Shown in pieces: positions 1 through 6,640 of a stretch of DNA of 7,299 nt. The notes beneath the pieces were generated by a model. That model was not told where the DNA came from. It made no database searches and was given only the letters and a program-made list of their open reading frames with translations. Made by a program: the position numbers and the translations under genes. Source of the stretch: Candidatus Kuenenia stuttgartensis (lineage in GTDB: Bacteria > Planctomycetota > Planctomycetia > Pirellulales > UBA1268); NCBI GenBank assembly GCA_945876515.1, contig CAMCPF010000152.1, positions 1 to 7,299 on the forward strand. Reading direction: 5' to 3'. Positions within the stretch are counted from its first letter, which is position 1; the number at the start of each line of letters is the position of its first letter.

Positions 1-999
1 GGCACCTGCCTTGTCCGCCCCAGCTGCGTCGGCCCGGTCGTCGATCAGCTTGGCCTCGACGCCATGGGCTTCAAGCAGGCGGTCGAACTCCGTCCACGAC
101 CCCACCGTCACCACGACCGGCAGGGGCGGGGCGGCGGCGCCCTCGGCCCGGGATCGGGCCAGTGCGGCGGCGGGTGGGGCCGACGCCGCGGCGGTGGCCT
201 CCCGCTCGGCATTGCGAGCGAGGGCGGTCCCGCGTTCGGCCTGACCGAGTTTCTCCTCGATCGGGCGGGCTCGGTCGGCTGGCTCCACCTGCACCGCATC
301 GGCCATCCGGTCGGCCTGCTCCCCAGGCGGCAGCGCCACGGCCTGTGGGTCGTTGGTCGCGGCCGACTGCCGGAGGGCCGGGCGGCCCGGTTCGGCAACC
401 ACCGCCAATGTCTTCTCGGCCTCGGCGGCGGGCGGGGATGCCTTTCGAGTGGCGACGGCCTTCTCCTGTTCCACCTCGGGCATCACCCGGGCGACTTCCC
501 GCGGGCTGCCATCGGGTCGGTTCAGCACCACCGCCACGAGGAGCCCGGCGGCCAGCGCCGCCACGACGGTCAGCCATGGCCAACCCTGGCTCGCGGACGA
601 CCTCGCCAGTTCTATCCTCTGATCGGCCGCCTCTGCCCGATCGACCTCGGCCTCGGCTCGCTCGTCCGCGATCCGTTCGGTCTCGAGCTGCCGCCACTCC
701 TGCTCGACAGCGCGATCGGCTTGCGTGGCGGCGGTCACGGTTTCGGTGCCTCCGGAGCGGATCACCTCCATCACCCGCTCCGCGAACCCCGCCGGCGGCG
801 TCACGGCCACCACCTGCCGCGCCGCCTGCTTGAGCGCCCGCAGGTCGGCCACGAGCCGTGCAAGCGCGGGTGAACGCAGCATCGCCTGCTCTACTTCCGC
901 GGCCTCCGCGGGTGAAAGCCGACCGTCGATCCATTCGCTGATCCGCGGATCATCGTCGCGGAGCGACGGGTGGGCTGGTTGGTCGTTGGGATTGGTCAT
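1..999 (-). CDS. Probable membrane-anchored anti-sigma factor, 3' end cut by window edge
   Basis: An open frame of 333 codons starts at ATG (999) and runs without a stop off the left edge, so the C-terminus is missing. Residues 16-80 resemble the cytosolic domain of planctomycete anti-sigma-like proteins: a short helix ending SEWIDGRLSPAEAAEVE, an LRALKQAARQV helix, then PAGFAERVMEVI. No HxxxCxxC zinc motif is present. Residues about 92-135 are highly charged and probably coiled coil. One membrane segment follows at about 143-159 (from WLTVVAALAAG). The remaining residues are an Ala/Glu/Pro-rich, probably extracytoplasmic tail ending in a more ordered stretch (PVVVTVGSWTEFDRLLEAHG). The gene starts 37 nt after the sigma factor stop, which strongly suggests that it binds and holds that sigma factor at the membrane. 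No strong Shine-Dalgarno is seen; translation may be coupled. The frame is chosen over longer competing frames because its residue composition is protein-like and it has a membrane helix. The function is inferred from architecture and position. Confidence 0.8.
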   Translation of the reverse strand, partial: MTNPNDQPAHPSLRDDDPRISEWIDGRLSPAEAAEVEQAMLRSPALARLVADLRALKQAARQVVAVTPPAGFAERVMEVIRSGGTETVTAATQADRAVEQEWRQLETERIADERAEAEVDRAEAADQRIELARSSASQGWPWLTVVAALAAGLLVAVVLNRPDGSPREVARVMPEVEQEKAVATRKASPPAAEAEKTLAVVAEPGRPALRQSAATNDPQAVALPPGEQADRMADAVQVEPADRARPIEEKLGQAERGTALARNAEREATAAASAPPAAALARSRAEGAAAPPLPVVVTVGSWTEFDRLLEAHGVEAKLIDDRADAAGADKAGA

Positions 1000-1036
1000 C
1001 GGCTTGGCTGACTGAGCGGGGAAGCGATCGGGGATC

Positions 1037-1627
1037 TCAGGGCGTAGCGAGCAGCGCCCGCAGTTCGGTGCGACCGCGATGCAGTCGGCTGCGAACCGTG
1101 CCCACGGGGACGTCGAGCGTCGCGGCGATCTCCTCGTAACTGGCATCCTGCATGTCGGCGAGCACCACGACCTCGCGGTAGCGGGCGTCGAGCCGCTCGA
1201 GCGCCGCGGCGATCCGACGGGAGAGGTCCGCGTGCTCCAAGCCCGCCGACACGGAGGGCAGATCGGCCAGCGGCTCGGCGATCAGCGGGCGGCCGTCGGC
1301 CGCGACCGCCTGCAGCGAGACGCCGGGCCGCCGCCGCCGGCCGGCGGCGCGGGCGTGATTGACGGCGATCGCGTGGAGCCATGTCGAGAACCTGCGTTGG
1401 TGCCGGAACGATCCGAGGTGACGCTGAGCCGACAGGAACGTCTCCTGCGCCAGGTCGAGCGCCTGCTCGGGGCAGCCACAGAGTCGGTGCAGCAAGGCCA
1501 CGATTCGGTGCTCGTGCCGCTCGACGAGCGCCCGAAATGCATCGGGGTCACCCGCCGCCGCCCGGGCCACCAATGGCCCGTCGGCTGCGGTCGGATCGGC
1601 CACGCTGCTCTCCGGCTGCCCGGTCAC
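1037..1627 (-). CDS. ECF-type RNA polymerase sigma factor (sigma-70 family)
   Basis: A 196-residue protein with the two-domain ECF layout. Sigma region 2 covers about residues 19-95, with DLAQETFL (58-65, region 2.2, core polymerase contact) and FSTWLHAIAVNHAR (80-93, region 2.4, -10 recognition). Sigma region 4 covers about 137-193, with the helix-turn-helix YEEIAATLDVPVGTVRSRLH reading -35 elements. A linker of about 40 residues separates them. It would direct RNA polymerase to a small regulon when released by the anti-sigma protein encoded 37 nt downstream. The start is uncertain. The longest frame begins at GTG 1627, only 3 nt after the lgt stop, with AGGAG 11 nt upstream. A second in-frame GTG at 1603 has GGAG at 1610-1613 with an ideal 6-nt spacer and would give 188 residues. 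The ECF subgroup cannot be assigned by eye. Confidence 0.94.
   Translation of the reverse strand: MTGQPESSVADPTAADGPLVARAAAGDPDAFRALVERHEHRIVALLHRLCGCPEQALDLAQETFLSAQRHLGSFRHQRRFSTWLHAIAVNHARAAGRRRRPGVSLQAVAADGRPLIAEPLADLPSVSAGLEHADLSRRIAAALERLDARYREVVVLADMQDASYEEIAATLDVPVGTVRSRLHRGRTELRALLATP
1610..1613 (-). promoter_or_regulatory. Shine-Dalgarno candidate for the internal GTG start of the sigma gene
   Basis: GGAG on the minus strand lies 6 nt before the in-frame GTG at 1603. Its spacing is better than that of the AGGAG serving GTG 1627, so it bears on the choice of start. The difference is 8 residues and does not touch sigma region 2. Confidence 0.4.
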
Positions 1628-1630
1628 CCT

Positions 1631-2701
1631 TCACCACGCTCCTGATTGAGATGCCGCCCGGCCAGGCAAAGTTCCCGGCCCAGCCCCCACCGGCCGGACG
1701 GGCTGGCGGGAGATCCACCACCACAGGGCCGCGGCCAGCGCCAGGAGCACCAACGACACCAGCTGGGAGATCGAGAGCGGCGTGCCCAGGGCCGGCGGCT
1801 CGTCCACCCGGATCTCCTCGAGCAGCATCCGCGAGACCGGGTGGAGCGTGAGCACGAGCGCGAGCACCTCGCCTGGGCGACGGGCCAGGGGGGTCCAGGC
1901 CACCGCCAGCGCCGCCAGCAGGGCCGCATCGATCGCGGCGTAGAGTTGCGCCGGATGCACGGGCACGCTCGGACCCGCGGGCCCCGCCGGATACTTCGCG
2001 GCCACTTCGGTGCCGGCTGGAAACGACACGGCCCAGGGCAGGTCGCAGGGGCCGCCGTAACAGCAGCCGTTCAGGAAGCAGCCCACGCGGCCGATCGCCA
2101 AGCCCACCAGCATGCCCGGCACGACGCAATCGGCGAGTTCGAACAGCGACAGCCCCCGCCGCCGCGCGAACCGCCAGGCCGCCCAGGCGGCGGTCGGCAG
2201 CGAGCCAAACACGACCAGGCCACCGGCTGCGATGTTGACCACGTCGCGGAGCGACTCGGCGAGCGGCTTACCGGCCGCGAAGAACTGCTTGTGATACTCA
2301 ATCACGTAGAACAGCCGTGCGCCCACGAGCCCCCACAGAAATACCTCGGTCGCGAGGGCGAGGATCGTGTCGGCGTCGATCCCGACCCGGCGGCCACGCA
2401 CGACCGCGAGCCAGGTGCCGCAGGCGGCCGCGACGAGCAGCATCACGCCGTAGCCCCGCACCGGGATGCCGGCGCCATCGTCGAGCAGCGGCAGGATCCA
2501 GCCCAGCATCGCGGCCACGGCCACCAGCGGCAGGCCGAGCTGCCGCCCGGCGGTGGCCAGGCCCTCCCGGCTCGCGATCCGCACAAACCACGCCCCGCCC
2601 AGCACGACCCAGGCCACCAGCAGGATCCCGAAGCCGAACAGCGGCACCGCGGCATCGCCCCAGGCGATCGACCGCGGAATGTGAAACAGCGTCGATCTCA
2701 T
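1631..2701 (-). CDS. lgt: Prolipoprotein diacylglyceryl transferase, GCCYG type
   Basis: A 356-residue polytopic membrane protein. Lgt transfers diacylglyceryl from phosphatidylglycerol to the lipobox cysteine of prolipoproteins, the first step of lipoprotein maturation. Seen: a hydrophobic N-terminus, IPVRGYGVMLL (79-89), GARLFYVIEY (127-136), and the Lgt signature in the variant form GRVGCFLNGCCYG (204-216, canonical GRxGNFxNxExxG), then VHPAQLYAAIDAALL (248-262) and HPVSRMLLEEIRVDE (287-301). The region equivalent to E. coli HGGL reads GGLVVFGSL, so the usual His is replaced by Phe. An extra hydrophobic N-terminal stretch of about 75 residues precedes the region equivalent to the E. coli N-terminus. 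ATG 2701 is chosen because it overlaps the panC stop as ATGA and has GAGG 7 nt upstream; the frame remains open further 5' only inside panC. The stop lies 3 nt before the sigma gene. Confidence 0.92.
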   Translation of the reverse strand: MRSTLFHIPRSIAWGDAAVPLFGFGILLVAWVVLGGAWFVRIASREGLATAGRQLGLPLVAVAAMLGWILPLLDDGAGIPVRGYGVMLLVAAACGTWLAVVRGRRVGIDADTILALATEVFLWGLVGARLFYVIEYHKQFFAAGKPLAESLRDVVNIAAGGLVVFGSLPTAAWAAWRFARRRGLSLFELADCVVPGMLVGLAIGRVGCFLNGCCYGGPCDLPWAVSFPAGTEVAAKYPAGPAGPSVPVHPAQLYAAIDAALLAALAVAWTPLARRPGEVLALVLTLHPVSRMLLEEIRVDEPPALGTPLSISQLVSLVLLALAAALWWWISRQPVRPVGAGPGTLPGRAASQSGAW

Positions 2702-3573
2702 CGGCCTGCCTCGCCGCGGGGTGGCAGGAGCCGGTTGTCGATCAGCCGTGTGCTGCCCAGCCGCCCGGCGACCAGCGCCACGGCGGCGCTTCCGGCGGTG
2801 ACCGATTCGAGCGAGTCTGCAGCGACGATCGCGGCGTAGTCCACGGCCACGCCCCCGGCCTCGAGGCGGTCGCGCATCGCGGCCTCGATCACCGCGAGCG
2901 GGGCCTCCGTCAGCCACATCTCCGCCGCCAGGGCCAGGCTCTCCTGAAGGGCCACGGCCCGACGGCGGTCGGCCGCCGAGAGATACGCGTTGCGGGAGCT
3001 CAGCGCGAGCCCGTCGGGCTCCCGCACCGTCGGGCAGACCACGACCTCGACCGGCAGGCCCAGGTCGCACACCATCCGCTTGACGACGAGCGTCTGCTGC
3101 CAGTCCTTGGCGCCGAAGTAGGCCGCATCGGCCGGCACGGCCAGGAGCAGCCGGCAGACCACGGTCGCCACGCCGGAGAAGTGACCGGGCCGGACCGCCC
3201 CCTCGAAGCCGACCGCCGGCCCATCGACCACGATCCGCGTGGCGTGGCCCGGCGGATAGATGGCAGCGACCGGCGGTGCGAAGACCCAGCGCACCCCCGC
3301 CCCGGCCAGCGCCTCGAGATCGGCCACGACCGGCCGCGGATATCGCTCGAAGTCTTCACCGGGGCCGAACTGCGTCGGGTTGACGAAGATCGACGCGGCC
3401 ACAAGGTCACATTCGGCCGCGGCCCGCGCGACGAGCGCGAGGTGTCCGGCGTGGAGGGCTCCCATCGTCGGCACGAAGCCCACGCGGCGACCGTCGGCCC
3501 GGGCCGCCAGCACCGCCGCCCGCAGCACCGCAGGGTCTGCCACCACCTCGATCGCAGGCGGCGACGCGGCCAT
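2698..3573 (-). CDS. panC: Pantothenate synthetase (pantoate--beta-alanine ligase)
   Basis: A 291-residue protein of normal family length. It joins pantoate and beta-alanine using ATP, through a pantoyl-adenylate intermediate, to make pantothenate for coenzyme A; cytosolic. Diagnostic motifs in order: PTMGALHAGH (35-44, with the HxGH nucleotide-binding signature), FVNPTQFGPGEDFERYPR (63-80, pantoate pocket), RPGHFSGVATVV (128-139), FGAKDWQQ (153-160, usually FGEKDYQQ), and REPDGLALSSRN (184-195, with the KMSKS-like SSRN loop). The C-terminal dimer domain ends with TRLIDNRLL. ATG 3573 overlaps the folK stop as TGATG and has GAGG about 10 nt upstream, indicating coupled translation. The frame extends upstream only inside folK. 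Its stop overlaps the lgt start. Confidence 0.97.
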   Translation of the reverse strand: MAASPPAIEVVADPAVLRAAVLAARADGRRVGFVPTMGALHAGHLALVARAAAECDLVAASIFVNPTQFGPGEDFERYPRPVVADLEALAGAGVRWVFAPPVAAIYPPGHATRIVVDGPAVGFEGAVRPGHFSGVATVVCRLLLAVPADAAYFGAKDWQQTLVVKRMVCDLGLPVEVVVCPTVREPDGLALSSRNAYLSAADRRRAVALQESLALAAEMWLTEAPLAVIEAAMRDRLEAGGVAVDYAAIVAADSLESVTAGSAAVALVAGRLGSTRLIDNRLLPPRGEAGR

Positions 3574-4655
3574 CAAAGCATCGCCTCGACGGCGGCCGTC
3601 GCCTCGGCCGCGGCCCCGGCGAGATCGTCGGCATCGATCGTGATCACCGCCTTCGGCGCCCGGGGGCAACGGTCGGCCGGGCAGCGCAGCCGGCGCTCCA
3701 GGCGGGCCTGCAACTGCTCGAGCCCCGCCGCGACGCCCTCGACCGCCGCCGGCGGCGCGGCCGGAAGATCGGCGAACACGTCGCTGTGGACCGCCGCCGG
3801 CCCCGAACGGAAGGCGAGCCGGCTGCGGAGTTCGGCGCCGCTGAGCCGGAGGAAGATCGCGACGTGCGGCGTGACCACGTCGCAAGCGAGCCGTTGATAC
3901 TCGGCGGCGAAGGCGGGCCAGTCGTGCTCCGCGATCTGCTCGACGGCGAGCGCCGGCAGGGCATCGAGCCAATAGTCGGCCACCGTGCCGTGCGGATCGT
4001 CCTCCCAGGCTTCGGCGCGCAACGGTCGCCGGCAGGCGACGACCGTCTCGAGCATCCGCAGCGGTGACGTTTCGGCCATGGACATCGGCACAGGCGCGCG
4101 GATCAGCCGCGCGAGCGTGTCTTCGGCGACGGCGGCAGCCACCTCCGGTGCGCCGCTGCCGGGCACCCCCACCACCGCGACGAGCGGATGCGGCGCGGAG
4201 ATGTTGTCGAGCAGATCGCGGATCGTGCAGGCCGAGGGGGGATAGCGGAGTTCCGCGGCGATCTCGGCGCAGGGCTCGAGCACGAACCTCCGCGTGGCCA
4301 TCCGCGGATGGGGGAGCGTGAGTTCGGGCGACTCGACGACCAGGTCGTCGTAGAGCAGGAGATCGAGGTCGATCGTCCGCTCGCCCCAGCGGTGGTCACG
4401 GCGGCGATGGAGCGTGTTCTCGACGGCGAACAACGCGCCCAGGAGATCATGGGGCGGCAGGTCGGTCTCGATCAGGCACGCGCCGTTGAGGTAGGCGCCC
4501 TGCGCGGCAGGCCCGCCGACGGGGCGGGTCTCGTGAAACCGGCTCACCGCCACGACCTCCACCCCCGGCATGAAGCCGAGCAGTTCCAGGGCGCGGTCGA
4601 GTTGCTCACGCCGCTGACCGAGATTCGAGCCGCAGCCGATCAGGCATCGTGCCAT
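3573..4655 (-). CDS. folK: FolK (HPPK) fused to a degenerate deoxynucleoside-kinase-like domain
   Basis: A 360-residue two-domain protein. Residues 1 to about 152 are 6-hydroxymethyl-7,8-dihydropterin pyrophosphokinase, which moves pyrophosphate from ATP to the pterin in folate synthesis: GCGSNLG near the start, RPVGGPAAQGAYLNGA, RDHRWGERTIDLDLLLYDD (with Asp96 and Asp98 as the expected magnesium ligands), and LPHPRMATRRFVLEPC. Single-domain HPPKs are usually about 160-180 residues. Residues about 158-360 resemble the deoxynucleoside kinase fold: VAVVGVPGSGAPE in the P-loop position, VADYW near 225, HVAIFLRLSGAELRSRL near 264, and ITIDADD near 338. The P-loop has Ala-Pro instead of Lys-Ser/Thr, so phosphoryl transfer by this domain is unlikely. 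ATG 4655 is preferred over ATG 4673, which adds six residues (MCAGSA): MARCLIGCGSNLG is a typical HPPK beginning, and 4673 lies within a few bases of the predicted transcription start. It is first in the operon and overlaps panC. Confidence 0.9.
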   Translation of the reverse strand: MARCLIGCGSNLGQRREQLDRALELLGFMPGVEVVAVSRFHETRPVGGPAAQGAYLNGACLIETDLPPHDLLGALFAVENTLHRRRDHRWGERTIDLDLLLYDDLVVESPELTLPHPRMATRRFVLEPCAEIAAELRYPPSACTIRDLLDNISAPHPLVAVVGVPGSGAPEVAAAVAEDTLARLIRAPVPMSMAETSPLRMLETVVACRRPLRAEAWEDDPHGTVADYWLDALPALAVEQIAEHDWPAFAAEYQRLACDVVTPHVAIFLRLSGAELRSRLAFRSGPAAVHSDVFADLPAAPPAAVEGVAAGLEQLQARLERRLRCPADRCPRAPKAVITIDADDLAGAAAEATAAVEAML

Positions 4656-4685
4656 CGCAGACCCCGCGCACATTCGTGACGCCGG

Positions 4686-4716
4686 ATTCTACCGTGGCAG
4701 TCCCGCGCGGTTGCAA
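4686..4716 (-). promoter_or_regulatory. Candidate sigma-70 promoter for the folK-panC-lgt-sigma operon
   Basis: On the minus strand, TTGCAA (4716-4711, 4/6 match to TTGACA) is followed after 19 nt by TAGAAT (4691-4686, 5/6 match to TATAAT). The spacer is 2 nt longer than ideal. Transcription would begin near 4679, giving a leader of about 24 nt to ATG 4655 and almost none to ATG 4673. This is assigned by eye only. Confidence 0.4.
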
Positions 4717-5132
4717 ATCCCGCGACTCCCGCGGCCGAACGGTGAAGTCGGGGGGGACATCCAGGCCACGACCAAGGCCGTCGACTGTCGATCCCTCAAG
4801 TCGTCGCCCCCCAAAACTTCACGTGTTCGGCTCGCTCGGACAACTCATCCGATTCGGTTTGATCGCTGCATCGTTCGTTGCCGCGATCAACTGTCCGGCA
4901 TTCTGTGGCTGCCGCTGATTCTGTCAAGCACCCGCACGCCGTCTCGCGCGCGACGCTCGAATCTTCGCCGAAACGCGGCGTGCGCTGAGGAGAAAATTTT
5001 TGCGCCAGCACTGCCAGCATTGCCCTGGCCGCTCGCGGATGATGTGCTATGCAAATCCATCCGCCGAAAACCCGAACTTCCTCGCGAAGCAGACCCTCGA
5101 GACCGAGCGTCTTCAACGCGTTCAGCCGCGCC
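4717..5132. other. Intergenic region between divergent genes
   Basis: About 400 bp with no convincing gene on either strand. Frames open here give Ser/Arg-rich, low-complexity products with no recognisable domain. Parts (about 4830-5000) are less GC-rich than the flanking genes and include an A/T run at 4993-5001 just after GAGGAG (4987-4992). The only sharp structure I see is the inverted repeat at 4859-4890. I could not pick a confident promoter for the plus-strand protease gene. Confidence 0.5.
4859..4890. repeat. 8-bp perfect inverted repeat, operator-like
   Basis: TTGATCGC (4859-4866) and GCGATCAA (4883-4890) are exact reverse complements separated by 16 nt, and pairing does not extend outward or inward. 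The 24-bp centre-to-centre distance is close to two DNA turns plus a few bases. This could be a binding site for a dimeric regulator or a weak hairpin. It lies between divergent genes, about 210 bp from folK and 240 bp from the protease start. No regulator is identified. Confidence 0.35.
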
Positions 5133-5978
5133 ATGCCTTCCTGGGACGATCCACGCGAACTGCCGCCTGATGATGAGCGGGCCCGGCTGCGAAACCATGC
5201 CTTCGACCCGGCCTTCGATGCGGCAGCGGACGCGTTGCTTCCGGAAGAGCCCGGTGAATCCGGTGATTTCAGCGACGAAGCCGGGCCGCCGCCCGACACC
5301 TACTGGAACATTTCACGTCGGCCGCTCACCAGCCTCGTGTTCGCGCTGCCCCTGGTGTTGGCATACGAAGGGGGTGTACTGCTGCTCGGCCGGGGAACGG
5401 CTCGGAACGGGGCGGACGTCTGGCTCCGCACGCTGCTTGACCACGTCGGTTTCGGCCAGTATTTCCTGCTGCCGGTGCTCACGATCGTGGGGCTGTTGGC
5501 CTGGCACCACATCGAGCATGACCGGTGGCGGTTCAGCCCCGGCGTGCTCGGAGGGATGGCCGTGGAATGCGTGCTCTGGGCAACCGTGCTGTTCGGGATC
5601 GCGATCCTGCAAAACCGCTTCTGGCCGCTCGCGTTCGCCCTCGACGCGGGAATCGTGGCCCGGCTGGTGGCCTTCTGCGGCGCAGGACTGTACGAGGAAG
5701 TCCTGTTCCGGCTGCTGTTGCTGCCGGCGGTGACCTGGATCGCGGCCCGCCTGGGAGCCGGCCCCGTGCCGGCTGCTGCGTGGGGCGTGACGGGCTCGAG
5801 CGTGCTCTTCAGCCTCGCGCACTACGTCGGCCCGCTCGGCGACAGTTTTGATCTCCACAGCTTCACGTTCCGCTTTCTGGCAGGCGTGTTCTTCGCGATC
5901 CTGTTCGAGGCCCGAGGATTCGGCATCGCCGCCGGCTCCCACGCGGCCTACGACATTCTCGTCGGGCTTCGCGGCTAA
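5133..5978 (+). CDS. CPBP-family intramembrane glutamic protease
   Basis: A 281-residue membrane protein with a hydrophilic acidic N-terminus of about 60 residues followed by several hydrophobic segments (about 65-84, 108-124, 137-160, 194-204, 215-232, 248-259). The three CPBP/Abi (Rce1-like) motifs are intact: YEEVLFR, with adjacent Glu188-Glu189 and Arg193; FSLAH, with Phe226 and His230; and HAAYD, with His270 and Asp274. It is therefore probably catalytically active inside the membrane. The substrate is unknown; relatives process prenylated proteins, peptides or act in bacteriocin immunity. ATG 5133 (MPSWDDPREL) is preferred. The frame reaches an earlier ATG at 5049, adding 28 Ser/Arg/Pro-rich residues with atypical codons (for example AGA), and is closed by TGA at 5040. 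Neither start has a clear Shine-Dalgarno. It ends in TAA 76 nt before the DUF2617 gene. Confidence 0.88.
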   Translation: MPSWDDPRELPPDDERARLRNHAFDPAFDAAADALLPEEPGESGDFSDEAGPPPDTYWNISRRPLTSLVFALPLVLAYEGGVLLLGRGTARNGADVWLRTLLDHVGFGQYFLLPVLTIVGLLAWHHIEHDRWRFSPGVLGGMAVECVLWATVLFGIAILQNRFWPLAFALDAGIVARLVAFCGAGLYEEVLFRLLLLPAVTWIAARLGAGPVPAAAWGVTGSSVLFSLAHYVGPLGDSFDLHSFTFRFLAGVFFAILFEARGFGIAAGSHAAYDILVGLRG

Positions 5979-5995
5979 GCCGCTGGCTGACCGCT

Positions 5996-6025
5996 TTGTT
6001 GCCGTTCACGGGGCGGCCGTATACT
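5996..6025 (+). promoter_or_regulatory. Candidate promoter for the DUF2617 / response-regulator genes
   Basis: TATACT at 6020-6025 (5/6 match to TATAAT) lies 18 nt after TTGTTG (5996-6001, 3/6 match to TTGACA). An alternative -35 is TTGCCG (5999-6004), with a 15-nt spacer. Transcription would start near 6032, leaving a leader of about 23 nt to GTG 6055. The site falls in the short gap after the protease gene, so the downstream pair may be transcribed independently. Confidence 0.45.
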
Positions 6026-6054
6026 GGGGCCTTCGACCTGGAGCGAATCGAATC

Positions 6055-6594
6055 GTGCTCTCCCTCCGACCCAAGGCCGGCGAACTGGTCTTCCAGCTGT
6101 TTGGGCGGTCGCTCCATCCCGAACTCTTCGAGCCGTGCGGATCGCGGTCGTTCGATCGGGGCGGCTACGCGGTCACGATGGCGATCACCCGTGGCGGCCA
6201 TGTCGTCACCTGGCGGCACGGCGGCCTGACGCTCACCGAGGTCGCGACAGGCGTCGGCCAGCCGCTCCCGCAGCGGCGCCGGCTGCTCTCGCACCGGATC
6301 GGCGGCGAACGCAGCGACCGCGTGAGCTGCCGCGGCGGCGTCAGCTACCAGACCTGCTTCCAGTTGGAGTCGATCGCCTCGGAACTGTTCTGGTCGTTCC
6401 AGGAGGAGCTGGTCGCAGCGGGGAGCCGGCGCGGCCTGTTCCATCGATTCGAGTCGGGCGGGCGACTGTCGCTCGGCGCGGTCAGCTGGATCGACGTCGA
6501 GACCCGGCCCCGGGGCATGTTCGTGCAGACGTTCCACACGTTCCCCGACGACCTGGCGATCGTGAAGAGCCAGTCGCTATTCGAGGTTTCTTGA
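6055..6594 (+). CDS. DUF2617 family protein
   Basis: A 179-residue soluble protein of unknown function that I recognise as DUF2617-like: it opens with LSLRPKAGELVFQLFGRSLHPELFE, has AITRGGHVVTWRHGGLTLTEV in the middle, and closes with FVQTFHTFPDDLAIVKSQSL, all resembling conserved family blocks. There is no signal peptide, membrane segment or catalytic motif I can name. The start is GTG 6055. Upstream GGAG (6040-6043) sits 11 nt away, longer than ideal, and no ATG occurs in frame nearer than 5848, inside the protease gene. The hydrophobic-to-structured composition begins exactly at this GTG, which supports the choice. It is followed 46 nt later by the response regulator on the same strand. 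Family assignment is from memory of the pattern; the role is not known. Confidence 0.8.
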   Translation: MLSLRPKAGELVFQLFGRSLHPELFEPCGSRSFDRGGYAVTMAITRGGHVVTWRHGGLTLTEVATGVGQPLPQRRRLLSHRIGGERSDRVSCRGGVSYQTCFQLESIASELFWSFQEELVAAGSRRGLFHRFESGGRLSLGAVSWIDVETRPRGMFVQTFHTFPDDLAIVKSQSLFEVS

Positions 6595-6640
6595 CGGGCT
6601 GCGACCCGCGGCCCGGTTCCCTTCCCCCAGAGCGGCCCTG

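Noticed and set aside
71..934. Long minus-strand frame of 287 codons
   Set aside because: The product is Arg/Gly repetitive with no domain and overlaps the frame starting at 999, which has a membrane helix and a plausible anti-sigma architecture. It is a GC-rich shadow.
1646..3897. Long plus-strand frames (1646-2839 and 2317-3897) antisense to lgt, panC and folK
   Set aside because: Composition is Arg/His/Pro/Gly-rich without motifs, and the opposite strand carries clear, motif-complete genes.
4695..4715. Possible sigma-54 promoter (TGGCAG followed by TTGCAA)
   Set aside because: The GG and GC elements are 17 nt apart instead of the required 12, so the spacing is wrong.
4796..5299. Minus-strand frame of 167 codons in the intergenic region
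   Set aside because: It overlaps the protease start antisense. The product is Ser/Ala-rich with no recognisable domain and no convincing ribosome site.
5971..5983. Short palindrome GCGGC-TAA-GCCGC over the protease stop codon as a terminator
   Set aside because: Only five base pairs and no T tract; such short GC palindromes are expected by chance at this base composition.
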